DNA of 64,000 nucleotides from Lampropedia puyangensis (lineage in GTDB: Bacteria > Pseudomonadota > Gammaproteobacteria > Burkholderiales > Burkholderiaceae_C), in the NCBI RefSeq assembly GCF_004833285.1, contig NZ_STFG01000016.1:1-64000 (forward strand), written 5' to 3'. The notes under the pieces are model-generated. The model made no database searches. It was not told where the DNA came from and was given only the letters and a program-made list of their open reading frames with translations. This document shows, in pieces, positions 8,245 to 18,700 of this stretch (positions within the stretch are counted from its first letter, which is position 1; each line of letters opens with the position of its first letter). The position numbers were made by a program, and so were the translations under genes.

Positions 8245-9576
8245 TTAAGCTTCTTCTGTCGCTGGCGCTTGTGGGTTCATCAGCTCTTCAAAACCAATGG
8301 TCTTGTCTACAGCTTTGGCTTTTTGCAGCACAAATTCGGTCACGTTGTTTTCAATCACAACGGCTTCTGCATCGGCCAAACGGTTGCGGTCGCTGTAGTA
8401 CCACTGCACCACTTCTTCAGGCTTCTCGTAGCTGGCTGCCAGTTCTTCAACATGGGCACGCAACTGTTCAGGCGTAGCTTGCAGCTCATTGGAGCGAACC
8501 AGTTCAGCCACAACCAAACCCAAACGCACGCGGCGTTCAGCTTGTGGGCGGAAAATTTCAGCAGGGATAGGAGACTGGTCCACATCCTTGATGCCGCGCT
8601 GACGCAGTTCTTCGCGGGCGCCTTGCTCCAAACGGGCAATTTCGCTTTGAATGCTGGCGTTTGGCAGGTCCAGCTCGGCCTTGGTCAGCAATGCATCGAG
8701 AACGGCTTGCTTGTTGCGAGCTTGCACGCGGAATTTGACTTCACGCTCGAGGTTTTTGCGAATGTCGTCACGCAGACCGGCGACAGTACCAGCTTCAACT
8801 CCTAGGGATTTCGCCAACTCGTCGGTCACTTCGGGCAGATTGGCTGCTTCAACCTTGTTCACAGTCACCAAGAAGTCGGCTGTTTTGCCTGCCACTTCAG
8901 CACCATGGTAGTCGGCTGGGAATGCCAGTGGGAAAGTTTTGCTTTCGCCCACTTTCATGCCGCGCACGGCATCTTCAAATTCCTTGAGCATTTGGCCTTC
9001 GCCGACCAGGAATGCAAAGCCTTCGGCTTTGCCGCCAGCGAATGCATCGCCATCAATCTTGCCTTCGAAGTCCACAGTCACGCGGTCGCCATCTTGAACC
9101 GCATCTTCTTTACCGCGTTGGGCAAATGTACGGCGTTGCTTGCGCAGGATGTCGATGGTGCGGTCAATGGCGGCATCGTCCACGTTCACGTTCACGCGGT
9201 CGATTTCCAAATCGCTCAGGTCGGCAATCTTGACTTCAGGGAATACTTCGAAAATGGCTTCAAAGTCAACAAAGCCTTCAGCAGAGCCTTCTTTTTCGCT
9301 GATGCGAGGCTGGCCTGCCACGCGCAGTTGTGCTTCATTGGCAGCTTGGTTGAAAGCGGCGCTGACTTGGTCGTTGAGCACTTCGTACTGCACTGAGTGA
9401 CCGTAGCGCTGGGCGACAACGGACATCGGTACTTTGCCTGGACGGAAGCCGTCCATTTTGACTGTGCGGGCCAGACGTTTGAGGCGCGACTCCACTTCGC
9501 TTTGAATGGCGTTGACAGGCACATTCAGCGTAATTTTGCGCTCGAGTTTTTCCAGTACTTCAACATTCACTGCCAT
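8245..9576 (-). CDS. tig: Trigger factor, ribosome-associated chaperone and peptidyl-prolyl isomerase
   Basis: Trigger factor binds nascent chains at the ribosome exit tunnel. The N-terminal ribosome-binding domain carries the signature GFRPGKVP near residue 45, followed by the FKBP-type isomerase domain (DGDRVTVDFEGKIDG and AFPADYHG) and the C-terminal chaperone helices. The ATG at 9576 has an AGGA site, giving 443 residues, close to the family norm. It is upstream of clpP on the same strand. Confidence 0.96.
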   Translation of the reverse strand: MAVNVEVLEKLERKITLNVPVNAIQSEVESRLKRLARTVKMDGFRPGKVPMSVVAQRYGHSVQYEVLNDQVSAAFNQAANEAQLRVAGQPRISEKEGSAEGFVDFEAIFEVFPEVKIADLSDLEIDRVNVNVDDAAIDRTIDILRKQRRTFAQRGKEDAVQDGDRVTVDFEGKIDGDAFAGGKAEGFAFLVGEGQMLKEFEDAVRGMKVGESKTFPLAFPADYHGAEVAGKTADFLVTVNKVEAANLPEVTDELAKSLGVEAGTVAGLRDDIRKNLEREVKFRVQARNKQAVLDALLTKAELDLPNASIQSEIARLEQGAREELRQRGIKDVDQSPIPAEIFRPQAERRVRLGLVVAELVRSNELQATPEQLRAHVEELAASYEKPEEVVQWYYSDRNRLADAEAVVIENNVTEFVLQKAKAVDKTIGFEELMNPQAPATEEA

Positions 9577-9667
9577 GAGATGGGTCCTATAAGGCAGAGC
9601 GGTGAGGGCCCATGAGATCACCGCTGCTGCAATGGCCCCTATGTTGTCTTCACGCACTCAAAATATG

Positions 9668-9698
9668 TGAGCGCACCTGCAAAAGCAGTGGGTGCGCT
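9668..9698 (-). terminator. Hairpin downstream of tRNA-Leu
   Basis: AGCGCACC pairs with GGTGCGCT around a loop of about 11 bases just after the tRNA 3' end; the minus-strand run after it is CACATATTTT, a weak T tract. It probably ends or processes the tRNA transcript before the tig promoter. Confidence 0.5.
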
Positions 9699-9711
9699 TT
9701 CTTGTAAAAGG

Positions 9712-9798
9712 TGGTGCGCGGGGGGGGACTCGAACCCCCACACCATTGCTGGCGTCAGGACCTAAACCTGGTGCGTCTACCAATTTCGCCACCCGCGC
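9712..9798 (-). tRNA. tRNA-Leu (anticodon UAG)
   Basis: The 87-base minus-strand sequence folds as a class II tRNA: acceptor GCGCGGG pairing with CCCGCGC, leucine-type D arm (TGGCGAAATTGGTAGACGC), anticodon loop TTTAGGT giving UAG, a long variable arm (ACGCCAGCAATGGTGT) and a T arm with GGTTCGAGTCC. The 3' CCA is encoded. It reads CUA and, by wobble, other CUN codons. Confidence 0.96.
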
Positions 9799-9961
9799 AC
9801 TTATTTTCGCTAAGCCACCCTTACTTGACGCAACAAAACGCCAGTAAGGAAAATCTGACCCAGTAAAACCGGGCAATTCTACAGAGGTTTGTGCATCTCG
9901 TCGCGTAATTTCCCTATTAAATCTGTAAATTGCTTTCTTTTGCTTGTCTTGCTTGGGCGCT

Positions 9962-10621
9962 TTACGGCTGGATTGGTGCGGTTTGTTCTTTCCTGCCAGC
10001 ACGCCAGGCACCAAAAATGGCCAGCAAACCGGGGACCAGGATCAAGCCCCAAATAATTTTTTCAAGGTGCTGCTTTACCCAGGGCAAATTGCCGAAAAAG
10101 TAACCTGCCGTGCAAATGCCTACAACCCACAGGAATGCGCCCAGTACGTTAAAGGCGGTGAAGGTTGGGCGATGCATGCGGGCAACGCCGGCAACAAACG
10201 GGGCAAAGGTACGCATGAAAGGCATGAAACGCGCCAGTACCACGGTGATGCCGCCGTAGCGTTGGTAGAAGGCATGGGCGCGTTCAAATGCTTTGCGGTT
10301 GAACCAGCGTGAATTTTCCCACTGGAAGACCTTGGGGCCGAGGTGGTGACCGATTTGGAAGTTGCATTGATCACCCAGGATGGCTGCTACGAGCAAGACT
10401 GGGATAGCGATGGAATAGTGCATCAGGCCTGCGCCACACAGCGCGCCAACGATGAACAATAGCGAGTCGCCTGGTAGAAAAGGCATGACGACCACACCTG
10501 TTTCTACAAACACGATTAAAAAAAGAATCAGATATACCCACGCACCATAGTTGGCAACGAATGCCTCCAAATATTGGTCAACATGGAGAATGAAGTCGAT
10601 CAGAAGTGAGACGATTTCCAC
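9962..10621 (-). CDS. DedA family membrane protein
   Basis: An integral inner-membrane protein of 219 residues with about five hydrophobic segments. Family features are the re-entrant PFLPGDSLLFIVGAL segment, the Arg-containing RFMPFMRTFAPFVAGVARM signature and a final amphipathic tail. DedA/VTT proteins are linked to undecaprenyl-phosphate or phospholipid translocation and membrane potential homeostasis. It is a single gene between the tRNA and the efflux operon; the substrate cannot be told from sequence. Confidence 0.9.
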   Translation of the reverse strand: MEIVSLLIDFILHVDQYLEAFVANYGAWVYLILFLIVFVETGVVVMPFLPGDSLLFIVGALCGAGLMHYSIAIPVLLVAAILGDQCNFQIGHHLGPKVFQWENSRWFNRKAFERAHAFYQRYGGITVVLARFMPFMRTFAPFVAGVARMHRPTFTAFNVLGAFLWVVGICTAGYFFGNLPWVKQHLEKIIWGLILVPGLLAIFGAWRAGRKEQTAPIQP

Positions 10622-10735
10622 AATAACTGTCCTGGTTGGCAGCGCCGCACTAGCGGGCTACCGTATTTGCATAAATGGCGGGGAGGGCACGATTGTGCAC
10701 GTGAATCGGTGGCTAGGACCCACTCCCGTCGTGTT

Positions 10736-13700
10736 TCAGCCGTGAGCTGCTTCTGGTACTACGCCGGGTGTGTCGCGGCGAATTTTGAACCATGCCGCGT
10801 ACATTGCAGGTAAGGCCAGCAAGGTCAAGATGGTGGCGATGATCAACCCCCCCATGATGGAGATTGCCATAGGTCCCCAGAACACACTGCGCGAGAGAGG
10901 GATCATCGCCAGCACTGCGGCCGCAGCGGTCAGCACAATCGGGCGCAGGCGGTGCATGGCTGCGTCGAGAATGGCTTGCCAAGGGGCAATGCCTTCGGCG
11001 CGTTCGAGTTCAATCTGGTCAATCAGAATGACGGCATTACGCTGGATCATGCCCATCAAGGCGATGACACCGAGCAGCGCGACAAAGCCAAAGGGCTTGC
11101 CTGAGAGCAGCAGCGCCACCGCAATGCCTGCAATGCCCAGCGGACCAGTTAAAAAGACCAGCATGGCACGCGAGAAACTGTGCAATTGAATCACCAGCAA
11201 TGTAAAGACAATGAACAGCATCAGCGGGATACCGGCTGCAATTGAGGCGGAGCCTTTGGAGCTTTCAGCAATGGCACCTGCAACTTCGATGCGGTAGCTT
11301 TGGTCGCCTTTAGCGTGCCACTGGGCCTCAAGCGCTCGCAGTTGCGGCAGCACTTCGTTGGTAACGGTAGCGCCTTGCATGCCATCAATCACATCGCCTT
11401 GCACGGTAATGGCGTACTCTTTGCCGCTGCGCCACATTACGCCCCATTCCCATTCCAGTGCAGGTTCTGCAATTTGAGACAGCGGAATTGCACCGCCTGT
11501 GTTGGTGCTGATGTAAGCGTTGCTCAGGGCCGAGAGTGACTCGCGTTCATTCAGAGGTGGGCGTAGAACGATGCTGATGAGCTTGTCGCCTTCACGGTAT
11601 TGGCCGATGGTTTCGCCCTCCAAAATCATTTGCGTGCCGCGCGCGATGGACTGGCTGTTCACGCCCAGTGCCAATGCCTTGTCTTGATCGACATTCAAAC
11701 GCCAGGTTTTGATACGTTCATTCCAGTTGTCGTTTACCCCTCGCAGATGGGCGTTGTTGGTCATGGTGGTTTTGACTTCATCTGCGTATTGGCGCAGCGT
11801 TTGAGGGTCTGGGCCAATCACTTTGAACTGCACCGGATAAGGCACTGGCGGTCCCATGGGCAGCAGTTTGATGCGGGCGCGTACTTCAGGAAAGTGCGCG
11901 GCCATGAATTGCGGCAATTGCGCCATCAGGGCATTGCGCTCTTTTAGCGAGGTGGGTTTGACAATGAACTGCGCCACATTGGTTTGCGGAAAGATTTGAT
12001 CGAGTGGCAGGTAAAATCGTGGCACGCCAGAGCCGATCCAGGTCGCGACATTCTCCACCCCGTCCATGGCCATCAATTGCGCCTCAGCGCGGGTCGCTAC
12101 TTGCTCAATTCCGGTGAAAGAGGCGCCTTCGGGCAACCAAATGTCCAGCATGATTTCGGGGCGACTGGAATCCGGGAAGAACTGTTGCTGCACCTTGGTC
12201 ATGCCCAATAGTCCGGCGGCAAACAGTGCCAGCGTTGCCACAATCGTGGTCCAGCGGTGTTCCACACACCAATCGACCATGTTTCGGAAGGTCTGGTAAA
12301 AGCGCGTGTTGTACACATCGTGCTCATGCGTAGAAGTCTCTTGCGCTCCTTCTGCCGCAGTTGCAACCGCTTGGTTTTTGCCATTGGCCGGGTGGTTGGC
12401 GTATTCATCGTCTTCGCGGGGCGCAACGTGTGCCGGGGGCTTGAGCAGCCAGACCCCGAGATACGGCACAAAGTACACCGACACAATCCACGACAGCAGC
12501 AACGCCACCACCGTCACGCCAAAAATTGCAAAGGTGTATTCCCCGGTCATCGACTTGGCAATGCCAATAGGCAAAAAGCCTGCTGCCGTGATCAAGGTGC
12601 CAGTCAGCATGGGCTTGGCTGTAATGTCATAAGCAAACAGCGCAGATCGGAACTTGCTGTAGCCTTCTTCCATTTTGCGCACCATCATTTCTACGGCGAT
12701 GATGGCGTCATCCACCAGTAAGCCCAGCGCAATGATGAGTGAGCCCAACGAAATCTTGTGCAGGCCAATACCCCAATACAGCATGGCTAAAAAGGTCAGC
12801 GCCAAAACCAAGGGAATGGTGATGGCTACGACCAAACCTGGGCGCACATCCAAGACGTAACGGCGCCAGAGTGGGTGTTGCCCTGGACGTTTGTGCAACC
12901 CAAGACTGAGAAAACTCACCGCCAGCACAATGGCCACGGCTTCAATCAGCACCTTCACGAACTCATCGACCGCAGTAGTCACGGCGTCGGGTTGGTCTTG
13001 CACATTCTGCAATTGCATCCCTGCTGGCAAGTTGCGGCCAATGGTATCGGCCAAGCCATGCAGTGCTTTGCCCAAGGCCACAATGTCGCCGCCTTTGGCC
13101 ATGGAAATGCCCAGCGCAATCACCGGTTGGCCTTGAAAGCGTACTTTGACAGATGCCGGGTCTTCATAGCCACGCCATACCTGGGCAATATCTCCCAAGC
13201 GCAATTGTTGCCCAGAAGCGGCGCGAATGGGCATGGCGCGCAGGTCCTCCAGCGCATCGAACTGGCCTTCCACGCGAATGCGCACTTGTTCGCCCACGGT
13301 GTAAACGCTGCCCGCCGGTGAGACGGCATTTTGCCGCCCCAGTTGTGCAAGCACTTCAGGCATGTTCAAACCCAGCTGCGAGAGCCGCTGCTGAGGGGCC
13401 TCAATGAACAGGCGCTCCTCTTGTTCGCCAAACAACTCGACTTTGGCCACATCGGGCACGCGCAGCAATTGCTGGCGCACGTCATCGGCTTGGGCTTTGA
13501 GCTCTGCATAGCTGTACCCTTGGCCTGAGAGCGCGTAAATCACGCCATACACATCGCCAAAGTCGTCTATGAAGAATGGCCCCTGCACCCCTTGTGGCAA
13601 TTGGTAGGCCATATCACCGATTTTTTTGCGCACCGTGTACCAGATGTGCTGCACCTCAGAAGGTGGGCTGTTTTCTGCCAACTGGAAGATGATTTGCGAG

Positions 13701-13990
13701 ACACCTGGTTTGGAATAACTGTCGATCTTGTCTGCGTAAGGCACTTCTTGCAGGGTGCGTTCCAAGCGGCTGGTGACTTGCTCGGCCACTTGCTCTGCTG
13801 TGGCGCCTGGCCACTGGGTTTGCACCACCATGGCGCGGAATGTGAAGGGAGGGTCTTCATCCTGCCCTAGTTGGAAATAGGCAAAGCAGCCCAGCACCAT
13901 CAGCACGATCAGTAAATATCGCGTCAGTGCCGGATGGTCCAGCGCCCATTTCGAGACGTTGTGACGGGAAACTGCAGGGCTGGTGCTCAT
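10736..13990 (-). CDS. RND family efflux pump, inner-membrane permease
   Basis: A 1084-residue proton-driven exporter of the AcrB/MexF superfamily. It has an N-terminal helix (TRYLLIVLMVLGCFAYFQL), two large periplasmic porter regions and two six-helix bundles. The proton-relay acidic pair is visible in LIIALGLLVDDAIIAVEMM, with MTGTLITAAGFLPIG nearby. The start overlaps the adaptor stop (ATGA). No outer-membrane TolC-type gene is adjacent, so a shared channel is likely. The QDEDPPFTFRAMVV motif places it in the broad multidrug group rather than the heavy-metal CusA group; the substrate is unknown. Confidence 0.93.
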   Translation of the reverse strand: MSTSPAVSRHNVSKWALDHPALTRYLLIVLMVLGCFAYFQLGQDEDPPFTFRAMVVQTQWPGATAEQVAEQVTSRLERTLQEVPYADKIDSYSKPGVSQIIFQLAENSPPSEVQHIWYTVRKKIGDMAYQLPQGVQGPFFIDDFGDVYGVIYALSGQGYSYAELKAQADDVRQQLLRVPDVAKVELFGEQEERLFIEAPQQRLSQLGLNMPEVLAQLGRQNAVSPAGSVYTVGEQVRIRVEGQFDALEDLRAMPIRAASGQQLRLGDIAQVWRGYEDPASVKVRFQGQPVIALGISMAKGGDIVALGKALHGLADTIGRNLPAGMQLQNVQDQPDAVTTAVDEFVKVLIEAVAIVLAVSFLSLGLHKRPGQHPLWRRYVLDVRPGLVVAITIPLVLALTFLAMLYWGIGLHKISLGSLIIALGLLVDDAIIAVEMMVRKMEEGYSKFRSALFAYDITAKPMLTGTLITAAGFLPIGIAKSMTGEYTFAIFGVTVVALLLSWIVSVYFVPYLGVWLLKPPAHVAPREDDEYANHPANGKNQAVATAAEGAQETSTHEHDVYNTRFYQTFRNMVDWCVEHRWTTIVATLALFAAGLLGMTKVQQQFFPDSSRPEIMLDIWLPEGASFTGIEQVATRAEAQLMAMDGVENVATWIGSGVPRFYLPLDQIFPQTNVAQFIVKPTSLKERNALMAQLPQFMAAHFPEVRARIKLLPMGPPVPYPVQFKVIGPDPQTLRQYADEVKTTMTNNAHLRGVNDNWNERIKTWRLNVDQDKALALGVNSQSIARGTQMILEGETIGQYREGDKLISIVLRPPLNERESLSALSNAYISTNTGGAIPLSQIAEPALEWEWGVMWRSGKEYAITVQGDVIDGMQGATVTNEVLPQLRALEAQWHAKGDQSYRIEVAGAIAESSKGSASIAAGIPLMLFIVFTLLVIQLHSFSRAMLVFLTGPLGIAGIAVALLLSGKPFGFVALLGVIALMGMIQRNAVILIDQIELERAEGIAPWQAILDAAMHRLRPIVLTAAAAVLAMIPLSRSVFWGPMAISIMGGLIIATILTLLALPAMYAAWFKIRRDTPGVVPEAAHG

Positions 13991-15174
13991 GGCTGGCCCC
14001 TTGCAGTGTTTGCTGCATTTGCGCCTGCGTTTGTGTCTGTCTTATTCATTGCTGCTGGGGTATCTGGAATATCGCCTTTGAACACACTGACTTTTTCCCC
14101 CGCTTGCAGCACATGCACGCCTGCCGCTACCACACGTTCGCCCACTTGTAGCCCGCTTTGCACCACCCATTCATTGCCATCGGCGCGGGCAATGTCGATG
14201 GTGCGCGCTTGCACGGTTTGATCGTTGCTATCAAATACCCATACCGCGCTTTGCCCTTTAGGATCTTGCCAGATCGCAGTGCCCGGAAGACGAATACTGT
14301 TGGCGGTGGTGTTGGCCACCGGCCAATCAACAGTAACGGTTGCCCCCAATGGGGGCTGGGATTCACCCAGAATCTCCACCTTCACCGCAAATGTGCGCGT
14401 CGCTGGGTCGGCACTGGCGGCGATTTCGCGCACGCGCGCAGCTTGTGGCGCTTGGTTAGCCGCCCACGCGCGTACGGTCACTTGCTGGCCCGCCTGCACT
14501 TGCGCCACCCGTTGCTCAGGCACGGCGAAGCTCACATCGCGCGCGCCGTCCAGCGCCAAACGCACCACGGGTGTGCCAGCTGCCACTACTTGGCCAGGCT
14601 CTGCCAAAGTGGCAATCACAATCGCGTCGGCATCAGCCTCAAGCTTGGTGTACTGCGTTTGGTTGCCTTGCGCGGCCATTTGGGCCTGGGCTTCTGCTAC
14701 CCGCGACTCGGCAGCTTTCAGGCCTGCTGTGCGACGGTCCAGTTCGGCGGCGCTGATGAAGTTTTGCGCGCGCAATTCTTGGAAGCGTTTCAAGTCTGCT
14801 TGCTGCAAGTCACGCTCCGTGGTGGCTGCACGCAGTTGCGCTTGCGCCGCTGCCGCCGAGAGCTGGTAGTCCGTCGCATCCAGTTGGGCCAGCAGTTGGC
14901 CTTTGTGTACAGATTGGCCTTGCTCTACCGGGCGAGAGAGCAATTTTCCAGCAACGCGAAAGCCCAATGCGGTTTCCGTACGCGCGGTGACGGCACCTGC
15001 ATATTGAATGGCACTTTGCTGGCTGCTGGGCCCTACCGTTACCAGCTTGACTGCCCGCACCGGTGGCGCGACTGCTTCTGGTTTAGAGCAGGCCATTAAT
15101 GCAATGCCAACCAGTGCAAAACAACTCAAACGCAAAGAGAAGCGGCGAACAAGGTGCAGAGGCATATGGCGCAT
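13987..15174 (-). CDS. RND efflux periplasmic adaptor lipoprotein (membrane fusion protein)
   Basis: The adaptor links the RND permease to an outer-membrane channel. A lipoprotein signal (FALVGIALMACSKPE, lipobox LMAC) is followed by the lipoyl/barrel-sandwich halves (GFRVAGKLLSRPVEQGQSV, and DADAIVIATLAEPGQVV) flanking an Ala/Gln-rich coiled-coil hairpin, then beta-barrel and membrane-proximal domains. I chose the ATG at 15174; 15165 is equally possible, since neither has a clear ribosome site. It is first in a two-gene operon with the permease. Confidence 0.88.
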   Translation of the reverse strand: MRHMPLHLVRRFSLRLSCFALVGIALMACSKPEAVAPPVRAVKLVTVGPSSQQSAIQYAGAVTARTETALGFRVAGKLLSRPVEQGQSVHKGQLLAQLDATDYQLSAAAAQAQLRAATTERDLQQADLKRFQELRAQNFISAAELDRRTAGLKAAESRVAEAQAQMAAQGNQTQYTKLEADADAIVIATLAEPGQVVAAGTPVVRLALDGARDVSFAVPEQRVAQVQAGQQVTVRAWAANQAPQAARVREIAASADPATRTFAVKVEILGESQPPLGATVTVDWPVANTTANSIRLPGTAIWQDPKGQSAVWVFDSNDQTVQARTIDIARADGNEWVVQSGLQVGERVVAAGVHVLQAGEKVSVFKGDIPDTPAAMNKTDTNAGANAANTARGQP

Positions 15175-15796
15175 GTCTGTGGTTTCTGAATGAAAAGGCG
15201 TGTACCAAAAAGGAGGCACAAGGCTGGAGAGGAAGCCGTGAATAGGTTGCGAGATTTTGGCTGATTTCATGCCGATAAACAGGTTCCGTAAAACCCGAAG
15301 GGGTTTGTCGCGCATGTCTGCGGCCAGGCAATTCGCAAAGGGGGCAACGCTACACGCAGTGGTGTGGCCCGTCAATACATGGGCAGATGTCTGCGTAGGC
15401 CTGCTTTGTCTCGCACGCCAAGCGTGTTGCTCTGTATGCCGAACATGCGCCACCAGTGTTTGGCCATTGTTGGGCGCTCTCGCGCTCTAATTGGGCTTGC
15501 TTGGATGTGTGTGGACGCCATGGCACGTTGGCTATGGGCTCGCCGCATGCTTGGATTGCCTCGCTGCGCAAGGGCGTCCCGTGTAGACGAGACTTGCACT
15601 ATTTTCATTCGAGGATACGTTTTAATGACAAATTACGTTTAAAGTATCTAATTGTTAAAAATCGCGACGGCGAACCATGTGCAACGCGGTAAATACACAC
15701 CACTGGCAGCAGTGTTGGTACTTGTTTTGCTTTCGTATACACAGTGCGGCACAACCAGCCCCAACGCCGCAGCAATCCATTGAAAAGACAATCTTC
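15175..15796. other. Divergent intergenic region, efflux operon / surface protein
   Basis: This 622-base region lies between two divergent transcripts. It is GC-rich with no convincing gene up to about 15590, then AT-rich (15600-15665, with GTTTAAAGTATC and TTGTTAAAAATCG), which is the likely promoter zone of the surface-protein gene. A short hairpin AAACCCGAAGGGGTTT lies near 15290. No regulator gene is next to the efflux operon. Confidence 0.4.
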
Positions 15797-18700
15797 ATGC
15801 CATCAACTGCCATTCATGCCAGAACTTTCGCAGTAAAAGCCGTAAGAATGCTTTTACTTTTATGTTGGATGGCGTTATTTACTGGCCACGCATTGTTTGC
15901 CAATGCCGCGGTCGCAGCCCCAGTCGTTACCACATCTGGCGGCACCACTGCCTATACCGAAGGCTTTCCTGCAGTGGCGATTGACCCCGGCCTGGTACTG
16001 ACCGACGCCGACACGCTCTACATGGCTTTTGCCACGGTTTCCATAATCGGCAATTTCCAGAGCGGGCAGGATGTATTGGCTTTTATTGCCCAGAACGGCA
16101 TTAGCGGCTCCTACAATTCTGGAACCGGTGTACTGACTCTCACGGGGAATGCCACCATCGCCCAGTATCAGGCGGCGCTAAATTCTGTGACTTACCACAA
16201 CAGTTCCAACAACCCAAACACCAGCAACCGAACCATCAGCTTTGTGGTAAATGACGGCACAAGCAACAGTGCGCCTGTCACCAAAACCCTTAGCATAACC
16301 GCGGTAAACAGTGCGCCAACATTGACAGCTACACCAGCTAACCCCTCCTTTACTGAAGGTAGTGGTGCGGTCACCTTGTTTAGCGCCGCTTCAGCCAGCA
16401 CCATCGAGTCTGGCCAGAGCTTTCAATCCGTCACGCTCACGGTCACTAACCTGAGTGATGGCGTCTCTGAACAGCTCGAGGTGGATGGAACGTCCATTGC
16501 CCTTGTTAGCACAATGAATCCAGGAACAACAGTAACGAATGGCCTGACCTACAACGTGAGTCTGGCAGCGGGTACGGCAACGGTCACGTTGAGCAACGGT
16601 ACGTTAAATTCCACCCAGTTACAGACTCTGGTCAATTTCATAACTTACCGTAACATCTCGCCGGATTTCAACAGCTTGGCGCCTAGGGTGGTGACCATTA
16701 CCAGCCTGCAGGACAACGGCGGCACAGCCAATGGTGGGGTGGACACCATCAGCCTGTCGCTGGCAGCAATCGTGTCGATGGACGCCGTGCCTCCCGCAGT
16801 GCTAGGGATTACCATCGCTTCTCCTCCCGGGAACGGAGCATCGCAGGTGACCTTCCATGTTGATTTCAGCAAGAGAGTCTCGAATGTCGATGTAACGGAT
16901 TTTGAGCTAAGCTCGACTGGCTCAGCATCGGGGACGATTAGCTCAGTCATCCATTCAGCTAATCAAGCGGATGTGACCGTTACTGATTTGAGAGGGGTGG
17001 GTTCTCTCAGGCTGGATTTGCGGGCGACCCATAATATTGTGGACCGTTGGAATAGTTTTATTTACGGGGGTTATACCGCGGGTGCTATCCATAATGTCCT
17101 GGTTTCTATGGCCCCGCCTGCGCCAACCATAGGCACTGCCACTGCAAGCAATGGACAGGTTTCGGTTTCTTTTACTCCCCCGGGTAACAATGGCGGCTCG
17201 CCGATTACTGGGTACACCGTCACGGCCAACCCCGATGGCATCACAGCGAGCGGTCCGGGGACACCGCTCACTGTGACAGGCCTGACCAATGGTACTACCT
17301 ATACCTTCACGGTAACGGCGACTAATGCGGTTGGAACCAGTACGGCATCGGGAGCTTCCAATGCTGCCACGCCAAAAGGTAACCAGACGATTACCTTTGC
17401 CAATCCCGGGGCTCAAAACTTTGGTACTCGACCAACACTGACTGCTACATCAAACTCCGGTTTGCAGGTTTCCTTCAGTTCAGCAACGACTGGCGTGTGT
17501 ACGATTACCTCGGATGGAATCCTCACCTTTGTGGGCACAGGTTCTTGTACTATTGAGGCACATCAGTCAGGCAATAGTGCCTGGAATTCGGCAACAGTGA
17601 GTCAGACCTTTACGGTAAATACGGTGGCACCTGGCGCACCCACCATAGGTACTGCGATAGCGGGTAATCGCCAAGCAGACGTAACCTTTACTGCTCCCGC
17701 CAGTAATGGTGGGGTGAATATCACAGGGTATACCGTGACCTCTAACCCTGGTGGTTTTACTGGAACAGGTGCAAGCTCGCCGATTACGGTGACGGGGTTG
17801 ATCAACGGTACGGAATATACCTTCACGGTCACTGCCATTAACGAGGCCTCATTGACGGGGAGTGCGTCAGCAGCTTCCAATGCAATTACCCCAGCGTCTC
17901 CGCAAACCATTACGTTTGCCAACCCTGGAGCGCAGAACTTTGGCACATCGCCAACGTTGACCGCAAGCTCCACCTCTGGTTTAACCGTTAGCTTCATTTC
18001 CTCTACCACCAACGTTTGTACTATCACGAGCGGTGGTGCATTGACCTTTTTACGTGCCAGTACTTGTACCATTTATGCTAATCAGGCAGGGGATTCATCC
18101 TGGTTTCCAGCCCAGGTGTCCCAGACCTTCACGGTCAACCCGGTAACTCCAGGCGCTCCCACCAACGTGGCGGCCACTGCGGGTAATGGTCAGGTGAGTG
18201 TGGCCTTTACCGCACCAACCAATACGGGGGGTGTGGCGATTACCGGTTATACCGTTACTACCAGTCCGGCAGATGTACCGCCTGTTATGGGAGACGACTC
18301 ACCGATAGTGATCACTGGTTTAACCAATGGCACGTCTTATACCTTCACGGCCCAGGCCACTAATGAGGTTGGGACAAGCGCCAGTTCTGCGCCCAGTGAA
18401 CCTGTTGCGCCGGTGTTGTTGGAGGTTGAATCAGCCGATGGAAGCGTTCCTGGGATGGCGGGTGTAGCAAGTGCAACGCTGTCAGGAGGTGGTGCCACTT
18501 GCACCTTGACTTCTGAGAGTGGCTTTGGTGAAGTGACAAACGTACCGCCCAATACCACCTCCACCCCCCATGGGCAGTTTTACTTTACCGCCACATCGTG
18601 TGTGGGGGCTGTCACTGTCAGCCTGAACTACCCAGAGCCATTGCCTGAAGGCGTGCGTTTCCGTAAGGCAGATCCCCAAAGGGGTTGGTTTGATCCGCAA

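Noticed and set aside
9658-10014. A 118-codon minus-strand frame running through the tRNA-Leu gene
   Set aside because: It reads through a perfect tRNA structure and has no homology pattern.
14158-15099. A 313-codon plus-strand frame opposite the efflux adaptor gene
   Set aside because: Antisense to a clear lipoprotein adaptor with full domain order; no ribosome site or family motif.
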